From: Clostridium_AD frigoriphilum
GTDB taxonomy: Bacteria; Bacillota; Clostridia; Clostridiales; Clostridiaceae
Reading direction: 5' to 3'
Assembly: GCF_036541405.1 (NCBI RefSeq)
Contig: NZ_JAZHFS010000008.1
Location: 132,675-196,674 of the forward strand
DNA length: 64,000 bases
The position numbers were made by a program, and so were the translations under genes. Below are positions 26,450-34,979 of the stretch, piece by piece. How positions within the stretch are numbered: the stretch's first letter is position 1; every line of letters begins with the position of its first letter. A model generated the notes under the pieces. It made no database searches. It had not been told where the DNA came from and was given only the letters and a program-made list of their open reading frames with translations.

Positions 26450-27361
26450 TTGGAAAAAAAGCAAAACATGATTGTTAATAAGTTTTTATATTCTTCAAAG
26501 TATGCTCCATATGTTTTTGTATTACCTTTCATTCTTTCATTTTTCATATTCTTTTTTTATCCAATAATAAGCACATGCATTATGAGTTTTCAAGATGTTG
26601 TTGGTGTTGGTCAAAATAAGTTTATTGGTTTAAAAAACTATAAAGATTTACTTAATGTTCATTTTTATACCGCTGTTTGGAATAGTGTACGATATTGTTT
26701 TTGGACTTTGTTACTTTTGATACCCATACCTATAGTTTTAGCCGTGTTTTTGAATTCAAAAGCATTAGTAGCTAAAAAATTTTTTAGAGCTACCATTTTC
26801 ATGCCCGCTATCACCTCAGTTGTTGTTGCAGGTATTGTTTTTAGATTGATTTTTGGAGAAACTCCAGGTGCGCCACTAAATACAATTTTAGGTGTTTTTG
26901 GTATAAATCCAATAGAATGGCTACGTAATGAAAATACTGCAATGCCTTTATTAGTATTACTCGCAATGTGGCGTTGGACCGGGATAAATATTATATATTT
27001 CTTATCTGGTTTACAAAATATACCTACAGAACTATATGAATCAGCCGAAATTGATGGTGCAAGTGTTTTTAATAAATTTAGATATGTAACAGTACCTCTT
27101 TTAAAACCAATAATTATTTATGTTTTAACAATAAGTATCTATGGCGGATTATCAATGTTTACTGAAAGTTTTGTTTTTTGGCAGAATCATTCACAAAATG
27201 ATTCTGGATTAACAATTGTCGGTTACTTGTATCAGCAAGGTTTTGAAAATGGCAATTTAGGCTTTGCTTCTGCTACTGGATTAGTATTACTTCTTATTGT
27301 AATAACTTTAAATTTATTCCAACTAAAATTTTTTGGAATATTTAAAAAGGAGGATGCATAA
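26450..27361 (+). CDS. CUT1 sugar ABC importer permease, LacF/MalF-like
   Basis: 303 residues with six membrane helices. The EAA loop that contacts the ATPase is ELYESAEIDGASVFNKFRYVTVPLLKP near residue 200, split here as ESAEIDGAS and FRYVTVPLLKP. The start is TTG at 26450 behind GGAGGGG. It pairs with the next permease two bases downstream. No MsmX/MsiK-type ATPase gene lies in this operon, which is common in Firmicutes where one shared ATPase serves several importers. Confidence 0.92.
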   Translation: MEKKQNMIVNKFLYSSKYAPYVFVLPFILSFFIFFFYPIISTCIMSFQDVVGVGQNKFIGLKNYKDLLNVHFYTAVWNSVRYCFWTLLLLIPIPIVLAVFLNSKALVAKKFFRATIFMPAITSVVVAGIVFRLIFGETPGAPLNTILGVFGINPIEWLRNENTAMPLLVLLAMWRWTGINIIYFLSGLQNIPTELYESAEIDGASVFNKFRYVTVPLLKPIIIYVLTISIYGGLSMFTESFVFWQNHSQNDSGLTIVGYLYQQGFENGNLGFASATGLVLLLIVITLNLFQLKFFGIFKKEDA

Positions 27362-27363
27362 TC

Positions 27364-28257
27364 ATGTTAAAAACTGAAAATGTAATTATAACAAAACCTA
27401 AAAATGTAAAAGTAAAATCTAAAGTAAAATATTCTCATAAAGGATTGTTAATGGTTATTCTTTTTATTATCATAACCATTTTTGCATTACTTCCTTTCTA
27501 TGCAATGTTGCTGGCTTCACTTAAACCTGCTACAGAGTTATTTCGTTATGGCTTAAATTTGAAATTAGACTTTAGTATTATGAGTATACAAAATTATATT
27601 CCTTTATTTACCGACAGCAGTATTTTATTTCTAACATGGTTTAAAAATAGTGTGCTAATTACTCTAATAAGTACAGTGTTTTCACTATTATTCTCTTCTA
27701 TGGTAGGTTATGCAATAGCAGTATATGATTTTAAATTTAAGAATACAATATTTGTATTAATATTGTTTATGATGATGATCCCTGTTGAGATTTTAATACT
27801 TCCATTATATAAATTAACGGTTACACTTCATATTATAAATACATATAGTGGAATAATACTACCTTTCCTTGTCTCAGCTTCTTCGATATTCTTTTTCAGG
27901 CAGTTTGCTTCAGGAATACCAAAGGACTTTATGGATGCTGCTAGAATCGATGGGTGTACCGAATATGGGATATTTTTCAAAATTATGATACCTTTAATGA
28001 AACCAGCTTTTGGTGCCATGACAATCTTATCAGCCTTGTCAAGTTGGAATGGTTTTATATGGCCTTTAATTCAAATGAGAACAGATGAAATGTTTACACT
28101 CCCTGTAGGCTTAATGTCATTAATGACACCTTATGGAAATAATTACAGTGCTGTATTATCCGGATCTGTGTTATCGGTATTACCAATTATAATTATATTT
28201 TTACTCTTTCAGGATTCTTTCATTGAAGGATTAACTGCTGGTGGAGTAAAAGGTTAA
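27364..28257 (+). CDS. CUT1 sugar ABC importer permease, LacG/MalG-like
   Basis: 297 residues with six helices after a basic N-terminal extension (KPKNVKVKSKVKYS). The EAA loop is MDAARIDGCTEYGIFFKIM near residue 195 and the protein ends with the family-typical GLTAGGVKG. It forms the transmembrane channel together with the preceding permease. ATG is preceded by AAGGAGGATG located inside the end of the upstream gene, indicating translational coupling. The GH43 gene follows 62 bases later in the same direction. Confidence 0.93.
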   Translation: MLKTENVIITKPKNVKVKSKVKYSHKGLLMVILFIIITIFALLPFYAMLLASLKPATELFRYGLNLKLDFSIMSIQNYIPLFTDSSILFLTWFKNSVLITLISTVFSLLFSSMVGYAIAVYDFKFKNTIFVLILFMMMIPVEILILPLYKLTVTLHIINTYSGIILPFLVSASSIFFFRQFASGIPKDFMDAARIDGCTEYGIFFKIMIPLMKPAFGAMTILSALSSWNGFIWPLIQMRTDEMFTLPVGLMSLMTPYGNNYSAVLSGSVLSVLPIIIIFLLFQDSFIEGLTAGGVKG

Positions 28258-28319
28258 TTAGTTATCTATACATTTTATAATATAGCAAAATAAATATAGT
28301 TTAAATCGAGGAGAATATT

Positions 28320-29282
28320 ATGTCAATAAGTCAAGAATATAAAAATCCAATAGTACGACAAGCAGCTGATCCATTTGTATATAAACACTCTGATGGATAT
28401 TACTATTTCACTGCATCCGTTCCTGAATATGACAGAATCGAAATAAGAAGAGCTAAGACCATTGAGGAATTAGGCTCAATATTACCTACTGTAGTTTGGC
28501 GCAAACATATGGATGGGGAAATGAGCGCATATATATGGGCACCAGAAATACACTTTATAGATGATAAATGGTATATATACTTTGCAGCAGCAAAAGCTAA
28601 TGACCCTAAAGGGAACATGTTTGATCATAGAATATATGTGCTTGAAAACTTGTCACCTAACCCACTAGAAGGACATTGGTTAGAAAAAGGGCAACTTAAG
28701 ACTAATTATGAATCATTTGCTTTAGATGCTACAACCTTTCAACATAAGGGAGTAAGATATCTGGTTTGGCCTCAAAATGATCCTAATATAAAGGGAAACT
28801 CTAATTTATATATTGCAAAGTTAAGCAATCCATGGACTATTAGTGGTAAACAGGTAATGATTTCAAAACCTGAATATCCATGGGAGTGCATAGGTTTTTC
28901 TGTAAACGAAGGACCAGCAGTAATTAAGAAAAATGGGAAGATATTTATTAGCTATTCAGCAAGTGCTACAGACTATAATTATTGTATTGGCCTTTTAACT
29001 GCAGACGATACAAATGACTTGTTAAATCCATTATCTTGGAGCAAATCATCAGTTCCAGTATTTGCCACAAATTATGAAAATAATCAGTATGGACCAGGTC
29101 ATAATAGTTTCACTGTTTCGGAGGATAATCAAACAGATATTATGATCTATCATGCTAGAAATTATAAGGAAATAAACGGGAATTCTCTTGATGATCCTAA
29201 CCGACATGCTAGGGCGCAGAAACTAAACTGGAATGATGATGGAACTCCTGATTTTGGTAGACCAGTAGCTGATTTAAACTGA
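28320..29282 (+). CDS. GH43-family glycoside hydrolase, probable exo-arabinofuranosidase
   Basis: 320 residues without a signal peptide, forming a single five-bladed beta-propeller. The catalytic-base Asp is in RQAADPFVYKH at the N-terminus, WAPEIHF lies near residue 74 and the probable acid Glu is in SVNEGPAVI near residue 197. The QAADPFVY start and short length fit the GH43 subfamily of exo-1,5-alpha-L-arabinofuranosidases better than xylosidases. It is last in the importer operon and would trim imported arabino-oligosaccharides in the cytosol. Confidence 0.88.
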   Translation: MSISQEYKNPIVRQAADPFVYKHSDGYYYFTASVPEYDRIEIRRAKTIEELGSILPTVVWRKHMDGEMSAYIWAPEIHFIDDKWYIYFAAAKANDPKGNMFDHRIYVLENLSPNPLEGHWLEKGQLKTNYESFALDATTFQHKGVRYLVWPQNDPNIKGNSNLYIAKLSNPWTISGKQVMISKPEYPWECIGFSVNEGPAVIKKNGKIFISYSASATDYNYCIGLLTADDTNDLLNPLSWSKSSVPVFATNYENNQYGPGHNSFTVSEDNQTDIMIYHARNYKEINGNSLDDPNRHARAQKLNWNDDGTPDFGRPVADLN

Positions 29283-29345
29283 TCCAATTAAGTTTATATT
29301 TATTTAAACGCAAGTAGTCTCTATGAACTATCTTATTTTCTAAAT

Positions 29346-29376
29346 ACAAAAGTGGATTCGCGAAATCCACTTTTGT
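29346..29376. terminator. Terminator between convergent GH43 and GH127 genes
   Basis: Perfect 13-base arms ACAAAAGTGGATT (29346-29358) and 29364-29376 around a 5-base loop, followed by T-rich sequence. Confidence 0.85.
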
Positions 29377-29455
29377 TGTATAATTTATATTTACATAATA
29401 AACAAATAATACAAATCTATTACATTTTACAACATTTATATAATTGTTAAAATAT

Positions 29456-31450
29456 CTATAAATCCTTATTTATAAATACTCTCATTTCACCTACAGATCG
29501 GTTAGCCCAACTGTAATATGGTACAAAAGTAATTTCACACTCTTCATATATAGGACTTTTTTTATCACTTCTATATAGTTGTCCCTCCCAACTATTATCT
29601 ATAATTAGTTTTTTAGCCTTAGTTTTAATTTTACCAACACCTCCAAGGAGTTTAGAATCAAATTCATATTCATAACTAGCATATTTATCTAATCTAATTA
29701 AATGTAGATTTTTACCGTTGTCTACTTCTTCTAAGCAGTAGATAAAAGGTCCCTTTTGAATTGCAACTTTCCCCAAATCATCTTTAATATTTGGATTTGC
29801 AACTATTTCTTGAATTTCCATTTCAAAATTTATTTCTATTGTATCAGATGTATTCCAATCTCTTAGAATAGAAATATAGCCATTTATAATTTTATATTCC
29901 GCTTTTTCATCGTTAACTTTAACAAAATATGAATAACACCAATCAGGTATTCTAAATGCCATGATAAAATTACTTGATTTTTCAACTTTTAAGAACAACT
30001 TAATATCGCCAGACCAGGGGTAATTTGTTTCTTGTCTAATAGAAACTTTATTATTGTTTATTAAAATATCAACTTCATTAGACATATATAAATGCGTATA
30101 TATTGTGCTATTAAAAATAGTATAAATATACTTACCTAAGGAGGTTAGTGTTCTTGCAAGGTTAGGAGGGCAACATGCACATCCAAACCACTCTGATCTA
30201 GTTACCTTTACATGACTTTTACCTGGATCATTTTTGCTAGCTACTGGATCAACTTCTAAGGGATTTACATAAAAGAAGTGTTTTCCATCGAGTGCCATTC
30301 CACTAATAGTAGAATTATATAAGCTTCTTTCCATAACATTTCCGTATAAACTTAGAGGTTCATTTTTAAGCATATTAAAAGCAAAGAATATTAATCCAAC
30401 CGATGCACAAGTTTCACAATACATTGTGTCATTGGGTAGATCATAATCATAAGTAAAAGCTTCTCCTATTACAGTTGAACCAATGCCTCCAGTTATATAC
30501 ATTCTTTTACTAGTAATGTTCCCCCATAATTTTCTACATGCTTCTAGCATTTCTTTATCATTTGTTAGATAAGCTATATCTGCCATAGCTGTGCACATGT
30601 ACATAAGTCTAACTGAATGTCCCTGCGCAGTTTCTTGCTTAAGAATTGGTTTATGAACTTGGAAATATTTCCGAGGGAATTTTTCCATTCCGGGAAGTAT
30701 AAAAGTTTTATTATCATCATCTTTTAATTGATCTTTAAGAAAATTACTATCTTTACCCCTTTCATATAAAAAGTATTTGCTTAATTTTAAGTATTTTTTA
30801 TTTTGGGTTACTGAATATAGTTTTGCTAAACCAATTTCTACTTCTTCATGACCGTCATATCCATGAATCTTACCTTCTTCTGGGCCAAAATATCTATTAA
30901 TACAATCTGCTAAATTACAAGCGATATCTATTATCTTTCTTTTTCCTGTAACACTATAATAAGCAGCTGCTGCTTCCATAAAATGACCTGCGCAATATAA
31001 TTCATGACTTTCTAGTAGACGCTTAAACTTTCTTTCCTTAGCATCAATAGTAAAGTAAGTATCCAAATATCCATCCTTTTGTTGAGCTAGTCCTATCAAA
31101 TCTATAACACTATCAGCTATGTTTTCAAGTTCAACGTTACTATCATTAATCAAAGAATATGAAACAGCCTCTAGCCATTTATAAACATCACTATCTTGAA
31201 AAACATAACCATAATGATGACCACTTTTTAATCCCGCTGCAATTTTAAAATTTTCAATTGCATGACTTTTTTCAATTGGAATATTCTTATCATCCCGCTC
31301 AGCGTCAATTTTTATATTAGCTTCATCATTCAAAACATTCCATTGATATGGAATCATTTCATTTTTAACCAATTTTATATACTTAGACCAAAAATCATCT
31401 GTAATTGTAATATCCTTTATATTTATTTCGCTTTTCTTTTCATTTTTCAT
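29456..31450 (-). CDS. GH127 beta-L-arabinofuranosidase
   Basis: About 664 residues matching the former DUF1680 family, whose characterised member is HypBA1 of Bifidobacterium longum. The zinc-thiolate active site of that family is visible as MYCETCASVG (Glu and Cys) and FGCACCPPN (three Cys). An alpha/alpha barrel precedes a C-terminal beta-rich part. The enzyme releases beta-linked L-arabinofuranose, as in plant hydroxyproline-rich glycoproteins and some pectic chains. There is no signal peptide. ATG 31450 with GGAGG upstream is preferred over the 24-residue longer ORF start. It diverges from the AraC-type regulator, its probable activator. Confidence 0.93.
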   Translation of the reverse strand: MKNEKKSEINIKDITITDDFWSKYIKLVKNEMIPYQWNVLNDEANIKIDAERDDKNIPIEKSHAIENFKIAAGLKSGHHYGYVFQDSDVYKWLEAVSYSLINDSNVELENIADSVIDLIGLAQQKDGYLDTYFTIDAKERKFKRLLESHELYCAGHFMEAAAAYYSVTGKRKIIDIACNLADCINRYFGPEEGKIHGYDGHEEVEIGLAKLYSVTQNKKYLKLSKYFLYERGKDSNFLKDQLKDDDNKTFILPGMEKFPRKYFQVHKPILKQETAQGHSVRLMYMCTAMADIAYLTNDKEMLEACRKLWGNITSKRMYITGGIGSTVIGEAFTYDYDLPNDTMYCETCASVGLIFFAFNMLKNEPLSLYGNVMERSLYNSTISGMALDGKHFFYVNPLEVDPVASKNDPGKSHVKVTRSEWFGCACCPPNLARTLTSLGKYIYTIFNSTIYTHLYMSNEVDILINNNKVSIRQETNYPWSGDIKLFLKVEKSSNFIMAFRIPDWCYSYFVKVNDEKAEYKIINGYISILRDWNTSDTIEINFEMEIQEIVANPNIKDDLGKVAIQKGPFIYCLEEVDNGKNLHLIRLDKYASYEYEFDSKLLGGVGKIKTKAKKLIIDNSWEGQLYRSDKKSPIYEECEITFVPYYSWANRSVGEMRVFINKDL

Positions 31451-31522
31451 TTTCGTAATTCCTCCTATAGTAATATTTAAGGTATGGTAAATACGACAAT
31501 TAGTGTTCTTTCTTAACACCAA

Positions 31523-31551
31523 TTGACATAAGCTTTTTATGGAAGTATAAT
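31523..31551 (+). promoter_or_regulatory. Consensus promoter of the AraC-type regulator
   Basis: TTGACA (31523-31528) and TATAAT (31546-31551) are separated by exactly 17 bases, a perfect consensus. Confidence 0.8.
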
Positions 31552-31573
31552 GTTGATTGTTCTTATATAATTG

Positions 31574-31596
31574 ATTTATATGCTAATTATAAATCG
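31574..31596. promoter_or_regulatory. Dyad in the GH127/AraC divergent region
   Basis: GATTTATA (31574-31581) and TATAAATC (31589-31596) are perfect 8-base arms with a 7-base centre, placed between the two divergent genes. It may be a regulator site; the binding protein is not known. Confidence 0.4.
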
Positions 31597-31649
31597 ATTA
31601 CACTTATCTAACAACTAATAAAATCGTACTTTTGGTGGTGAAATCAGAT

Positions 31650-32588
31650 ATGCTCTATTTTAAGACAAATATAAGTGTACCTCTCTCTTATTGTAAATCT
31701 GGTCAATTTATATGTGAAAAAAATTGGCAGCATAAATCTTTTATTCTAGAAAATGACTATGAAATTATCATTGGAATTAAAGGAACCATTTATATTAAGC
31801 AAAATGAAGATAAGTATGAAATAAATCCAGGTGATGTTTTATTTTTACTCCCAGGTATGTTACATTCCGGATATGCACCCTCAGATGAGGGTAGTAGTTT
31901 TTACTGGCTACATTTTTTATGTACTGCAGAGGAGATAATATTAACTAAATCTGAGATCTATCAAGAAATCATTTCAATATTAAATACGGAAAGTTTACAC
32001 GAAGATATTTTATTACCAACTTTTTTATCATTAATTGACACTGGAAAAGTATTCATTTACATAAAACAAATTTTACATATAGCTAATTCACTGTATTATA
32101 CACATTTATCAACTGATTATTTAGTATCTGAACTTGCCATAGAGTTAACTCAACAATTTATAAACTCATTTAGTTTGTCAGTAACAAAAGAAAATTCAGT
32201 AAATAAAAGATTTTTTCAAATATTAGAATGGATAAGAGTAAATGTTACTAAAGACATATCTGTACAAATGGTAGCTAAGAAGTCTAATTTTAGTGCCGAT
32301 CACCTAACGAGATTATTCAAAAAACATATTGGAATGAGTACTCTTCAATATATAAATAGTATTAAGATAAATAAAGCAAAAGAACTATTATTGAATTCTG
32401 AAAAAAGCATTAAAGAAATCTCTTATACTTTATGTTTTAAAGATGATAAATATTTCATGAAATTATTTAAGAAATATGAAGGAATAACTCCGACTCAATA
32501 TAGAGATGCGTACCCTAGAACTTATATTAATACAGATTCATCTGACCCACTCATCCCCTTACCTAATTATTTATCACATAAGAAGTAA
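31650..32588 (+). CDS. AraC-family transcriptional regulator with cupin sensor domain
   Basis: About 312 residues. The N-terminal cupin (residues about 30-90, KYEINPGDVLFLLPGMLHSGY) is a sugar-sensing arm, and the C-terminal about 100 residues hold two helix-turn-helix motifs (VQMVAKKSNFSADHLTRLFKK and the IKEISYTLCFKDDKYFMKLF region, described by their ends). The second motif ends with the family-typical GITPTQYRD. ATG 31650 behind GGTGGTG is preferred over TTG 31632. Divergent from GH127, it probably activates that gene in response to arabinose-containing ligands. Confidence 0.9.
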   Translation: MLYFKTNISVPLSYCKSGQFICEKNWQHKSFILENDYEIIIGIKGTIYIKQNEDKYEINPGDVLFLLPGMLHSGYAPSDEGSSFYWLHFLCTAEEIILTKSEIYQEIISILNTESLHEDILLPTFLSLIDTGKVFIYIKQILHIANSLYYTHLSTDYLVSELAIELTQQFINSFSLSVTKENSVNKRFFQILEWIRVNVTKDISVQMVAKKSNFSADHLTRLFKKHIGMSTLQYINSIKINKAKELLLNSEKSIKEISYTLCFKDDKYFMKLFKKYEGITPTQYRDAYPRTYINTDSSDPLIPLPNYLSHKK

Positions 32589-32663
32589 AACAAATGACTT
32601 AGGACACTACTATCAATCAAGTAACCGTCTATACTCAATCCTCTTCGCAAGTGCTTATAAATT

Positions 32664-32712
32664 AAAATAGCCTATAGAATAGACAATGTAAAGTCTACCT
32701 ATAGGCTATTTT
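32664..32712. terminator. Terminator hairpin, first copy of a repeated 49-bp element
   Basis: AAAATAGCCTATAG pairs with CTATAGGCTATTTT around an inner AGAC/GTCT helix, between the convergent AraC-type gene and the STAS-like gene. Nearly the same 49 bp recurs at 38538-38586. Confidence 0.8.
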
Positions 32713-32727
32713 ATGTTAAGTTGAATG

Positions 32728-33087
32728 CTAAACTTTGAATTTAAGTAGTTCCCCATAAGATTCTGCGAAAATAGTATTATTAAATTCATTATTTACAATA
32801 CCTGCTCGCACTCCCTGCATAGTAGCAATAATATCTTTGGGTATAATATTATATCGTTTTTTAAATGGAGTACTAGCAATTAATGAGATGGCTTCTTCCC
32901 TACTCTCCCTTAATTCTTTTGAAATTTTTTCTAATTTTCTTGAATCAACAACTATATTATAGTCAATAGGACTTATATCTTTTATATTCTTTTTCAATTC
33001 CTCTATATAAGATATACCTTCTTCTTTTGTCATAACTCCACTCATAGTTATTATCAGTAAATTTGTTTTAAGTTCCATTGTATACAT
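32728..33087 (-). CDS. Small STAS/SpoIIAA-like protein of unknown function
   Basis: 119 residues predicted to alternate strands and helices, starting MYTMELKTNLLIITMSGVMTK and continuing with an amphipathic helix and IVVDSRKLEKIS, a pattern close to SpoIIAA-like/STAS domains. I cannot assign a partner or function. The ATG at 33087 has GGGAGG seven bases upstream and replaces the longer start at 33102. It lies alone between the AraC-type gene and araR on the opposite strand. Confidence 0.6.
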   Translation of the reverse strand: MYTMELKTNLLIITMSGVMTKEEGISYIEELKKNIKDISPIDYNIVVDSRKLEKISKELRESREEAISLIASTPFKKRYNIIPKDIIATMQGVRAGIVNNEFNNTIFAESYGELLKFKV

Positions 33088-33264
33088 ATTAAACCCTCCC
33101 ATATCTTTGCTTATTTATTGAGTTCCTATGTTTTAAATTATAATCAATAACTGTATTACAAATATCTTATATTTATATAAAGTTTATGTTATTTATATCA
33201 TAATTAAAACAAAAACATTTAAAATAAATAGTAAAATAGATTAACCTCTATCTTTATTCTCAAC

Positions 33265-33378
33265 CTAACCAACTATAGCGTCCCTAAATCTATAATTCAT
33301 TACAGAGTCATACATATCACCAAGTAAATATTCATACGCACAAGCGTCGATATAATTTTCTATAAATTTAGTATTCAT
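33265..33378 (-). other. Short open frame, possible gene remnant
   Basis: 37 codons from ATG 33378 to TAG, starting MNTKFIENYIDACAYEYLLG, with ordinary-looking composition but no ribosome site. It occupies the middle of the 380-base gap before araR. It may be a fragment of a lost gene; I do not recognise it. The rest of that gap is AT-rich and holds only the araR promoter. Confidence 0.25.
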
Positions 33379-33399
33379 ACGTAACAATATTAAACATTG

Positions 33400-33428
33400 T
33401 TGTGAAAACGTTTAATATCTGCTATAAT
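33400..33428 (+). promoter_or_regulatory. Promoter of araR with catabolite-site-like spacer
   Basis: TTGTGA (33400-33405) and TATAAT (33423-33428) are 17 bases apart. The spacer region contains TGAAAACGTTTAAT (33403-33416), which matches the CcpA site pattern except at its last two positions. Confidence 0.55.
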
Positions 33429-33467
33429 ATTCTATAAAACAAGTCTGTTATATTTTAGGAGAAGAAT

Positions 33468-34550
33468 ATGAAATATAAATATGAAGAAGTAATAGAACAA
33501 ATTATTAATTGGGCAATTACTGGAAAATATAAGCCCAATGAAAAAATTCCAACTGAATATGAACTAATGTCCCTATTTAAGGTCAGTAGACACACAGTAA
33601 GAAAGGCAATAAGTGATTTGGAATCTCAGCAATATATATATACAATACAAGGCAGTGGCACGTATCTATCTGATTGGAAACAAAATAATTTATATTTAAA
33701 GAAGACCAAAAATGTTGGTGTACTTACAACTCATATATCAAATTATATATTTCCAGATATAATCAAAGGCATTGAAAGTACCCTATATGATGAATCCTTT
33801 TCTCTTTTGTTGTCGTCTACTAACAATAACTTAATGCTTGAAAATAGCAATTTAAGAAATTTGTTAGCTCACAAAATAGATGGTCTTATTCTAGAACCAA
33901 CTAAAAGTGCGTATCAAATTCACAACCTAGAATATTTGAATAGTATGATTTCTCAAAACGTTCCCATTATTATGATAAATGCTACTTATTCTGCAATTAA
34001 AACTCCAAGCCTATGTATTGATGATTTTACTGGTGGTAAAATAGCCACTGAATACTTACTATCTTTAGGACATAAAAATATAATGGGCATTTTTAAAGTT
34101 GATGACTCTCAAGGTATCCATAGAATGAATGGATTTATTACAAAATGTTTGGAAAAAGAAATTCCACCTTCCTCTGAAATTTTAACTTACCTTTCAGAAG
34201 AAGTGGAAACAATACTTCCCCAAAGAATAAAGTATGCGCTAAAATCAAAAAAACGTCCTACAGGTATCTTTTGTTACAATGATGAAATTGCATACATGGT
34301 GTTAAATATAGCACATGACTTAAAGTTAAAAATCCCTGAAGATCTTTCTATCATTGGCTTTGACGACTCTCCTATCTCAAAAATCATGGAACCAAAATTA
34401 ACTTCTATGACACATCCAAAAGAAAAGATGGGTAGAGATGCTGCTAAACTAATTATTAAACTAATTAATAATGGTAATCATTTTGAAGAGAGTGATTCTA
34501 TATTGTATGAGCCTGAACTTATTATTCGTAATTCTACAAAACCACATTAG
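33468..34550 (+). CDS. araR: Arabinose-responsive repressor AraR
   Basis: 360 residues with the distinctive AraR fusion: an N-terminal GntR-type winged helix (residues 1-70, KIPTEYELMSLFKVSRHTVR) joined to a LacI/RbsR-like sugar-binding domain (NVGVLTTHISNYIFPDI, then IPEDLSIIGFDDSPIS near residue 290). B. subtilis AraR has the same length and order and releases DNA on binding L-arabinose. An AraR-type box is present in front of the CUT2 importer 330 bases downstream of its own end. It stands alone with its own promoter. Confidence 0.92.
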   Translation: MKYKYEEVIEQIINWAITGKYKPNEKIPTEYELMSLFKVSRHTVRKAISDLESQQYIYTIQGSGTYLSDWKQNNLYLKKTKNVGVLTTHISNYIFPDIIKGIESTLYDESFSLLLSSTNNNLMLENSNLRNLLAHKIDGLILEPTKSAYQIHNLEYLNSMISQNVPIIMINATYSAIKTPSLCIDDFTGGKIATEYLLSLGHKNIMGIFKVDDSQGIHRMNGFITKCLEKEIPPSSEILTYLSEEVETILPQRIKYALKSKKRPTGIFCYNDEIAYMVLNIAHDLKLKIPEDLSIIGFDDSPISKIMEPKLTSMTHPKEKMGRDAAKLIIKLINNGNHFEESDSILYEPELIIRNSTKPH

Positions 34551-34786
34551 AAGCATGTACAAATTTTTTATTTGTTATTTATATAATTTAAAAATCTTTT
34601 GCAGATTATTTGTTTTCTGATTTATTCACTCTATTAATAAATTTCATTACCACTAATATTGCCAAACATCTAGAAATCAAGAACTCTACCATCTTTTTTT
34701 AAAAATATAAATAAGTACCTATGTTATATTTAAATTACTTATTTGGATTATATATTTAAATTGTACTAATAAAATGCATTTAAGTG

Positions 34787-34834
34787 TTGACTTTTGTACG
34801 TATAAATACTACTATATTATTGTAATCGCTTTCA
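34787..34834 (+). promoter_or_regulatory. Promoter of the CUT2 importer with AraR box and CRE
   Basis: TTGACT (34787-34792) and TACTAT (34810-34815) have a 17-base spacer. TTTTGTACGTATAAAT (34792-34807) matches the AraR box ATTTGTACGTACAAAT at 14 of 16 positions and fills the spacer. TGTAATCGCTTTCA (34821-34834) fits the CcpA consensus TGWAANCGNTNWCA at every position and lies just after the -10. This predicts arabinose induction and glucose repression. Confidence 0.85.
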
Positions 34835-34870
34835 AAATTGTTATTTAAATTTTATAGGAGGTAATCTCAA

Positions 34871-34885
34871 ATGTTAGTAACATAA
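34871..34885 (+). other. Four-codon leader open frame
   Basis: A strong AGGAGGT ends eight bases before ATG TTA GTA ACA TAA in the leader of the CUT2 operon, 95 bases before the binding-protein start. It may be a translated mini-ORF or a relic start site. The remaining part of the 429-base gap (34551-34786) is AT-rich and shows no gene. Confidence 0.35.
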
Positions 34886-34979
34886 GCGAATTTATTCTTA
34901 GTTGTTTATTATTCTAATATTATGTATTAGCAAAATTTTAATAAAGTGCTTGTCACGAAAATAGGGGGAGGAATTTAAT

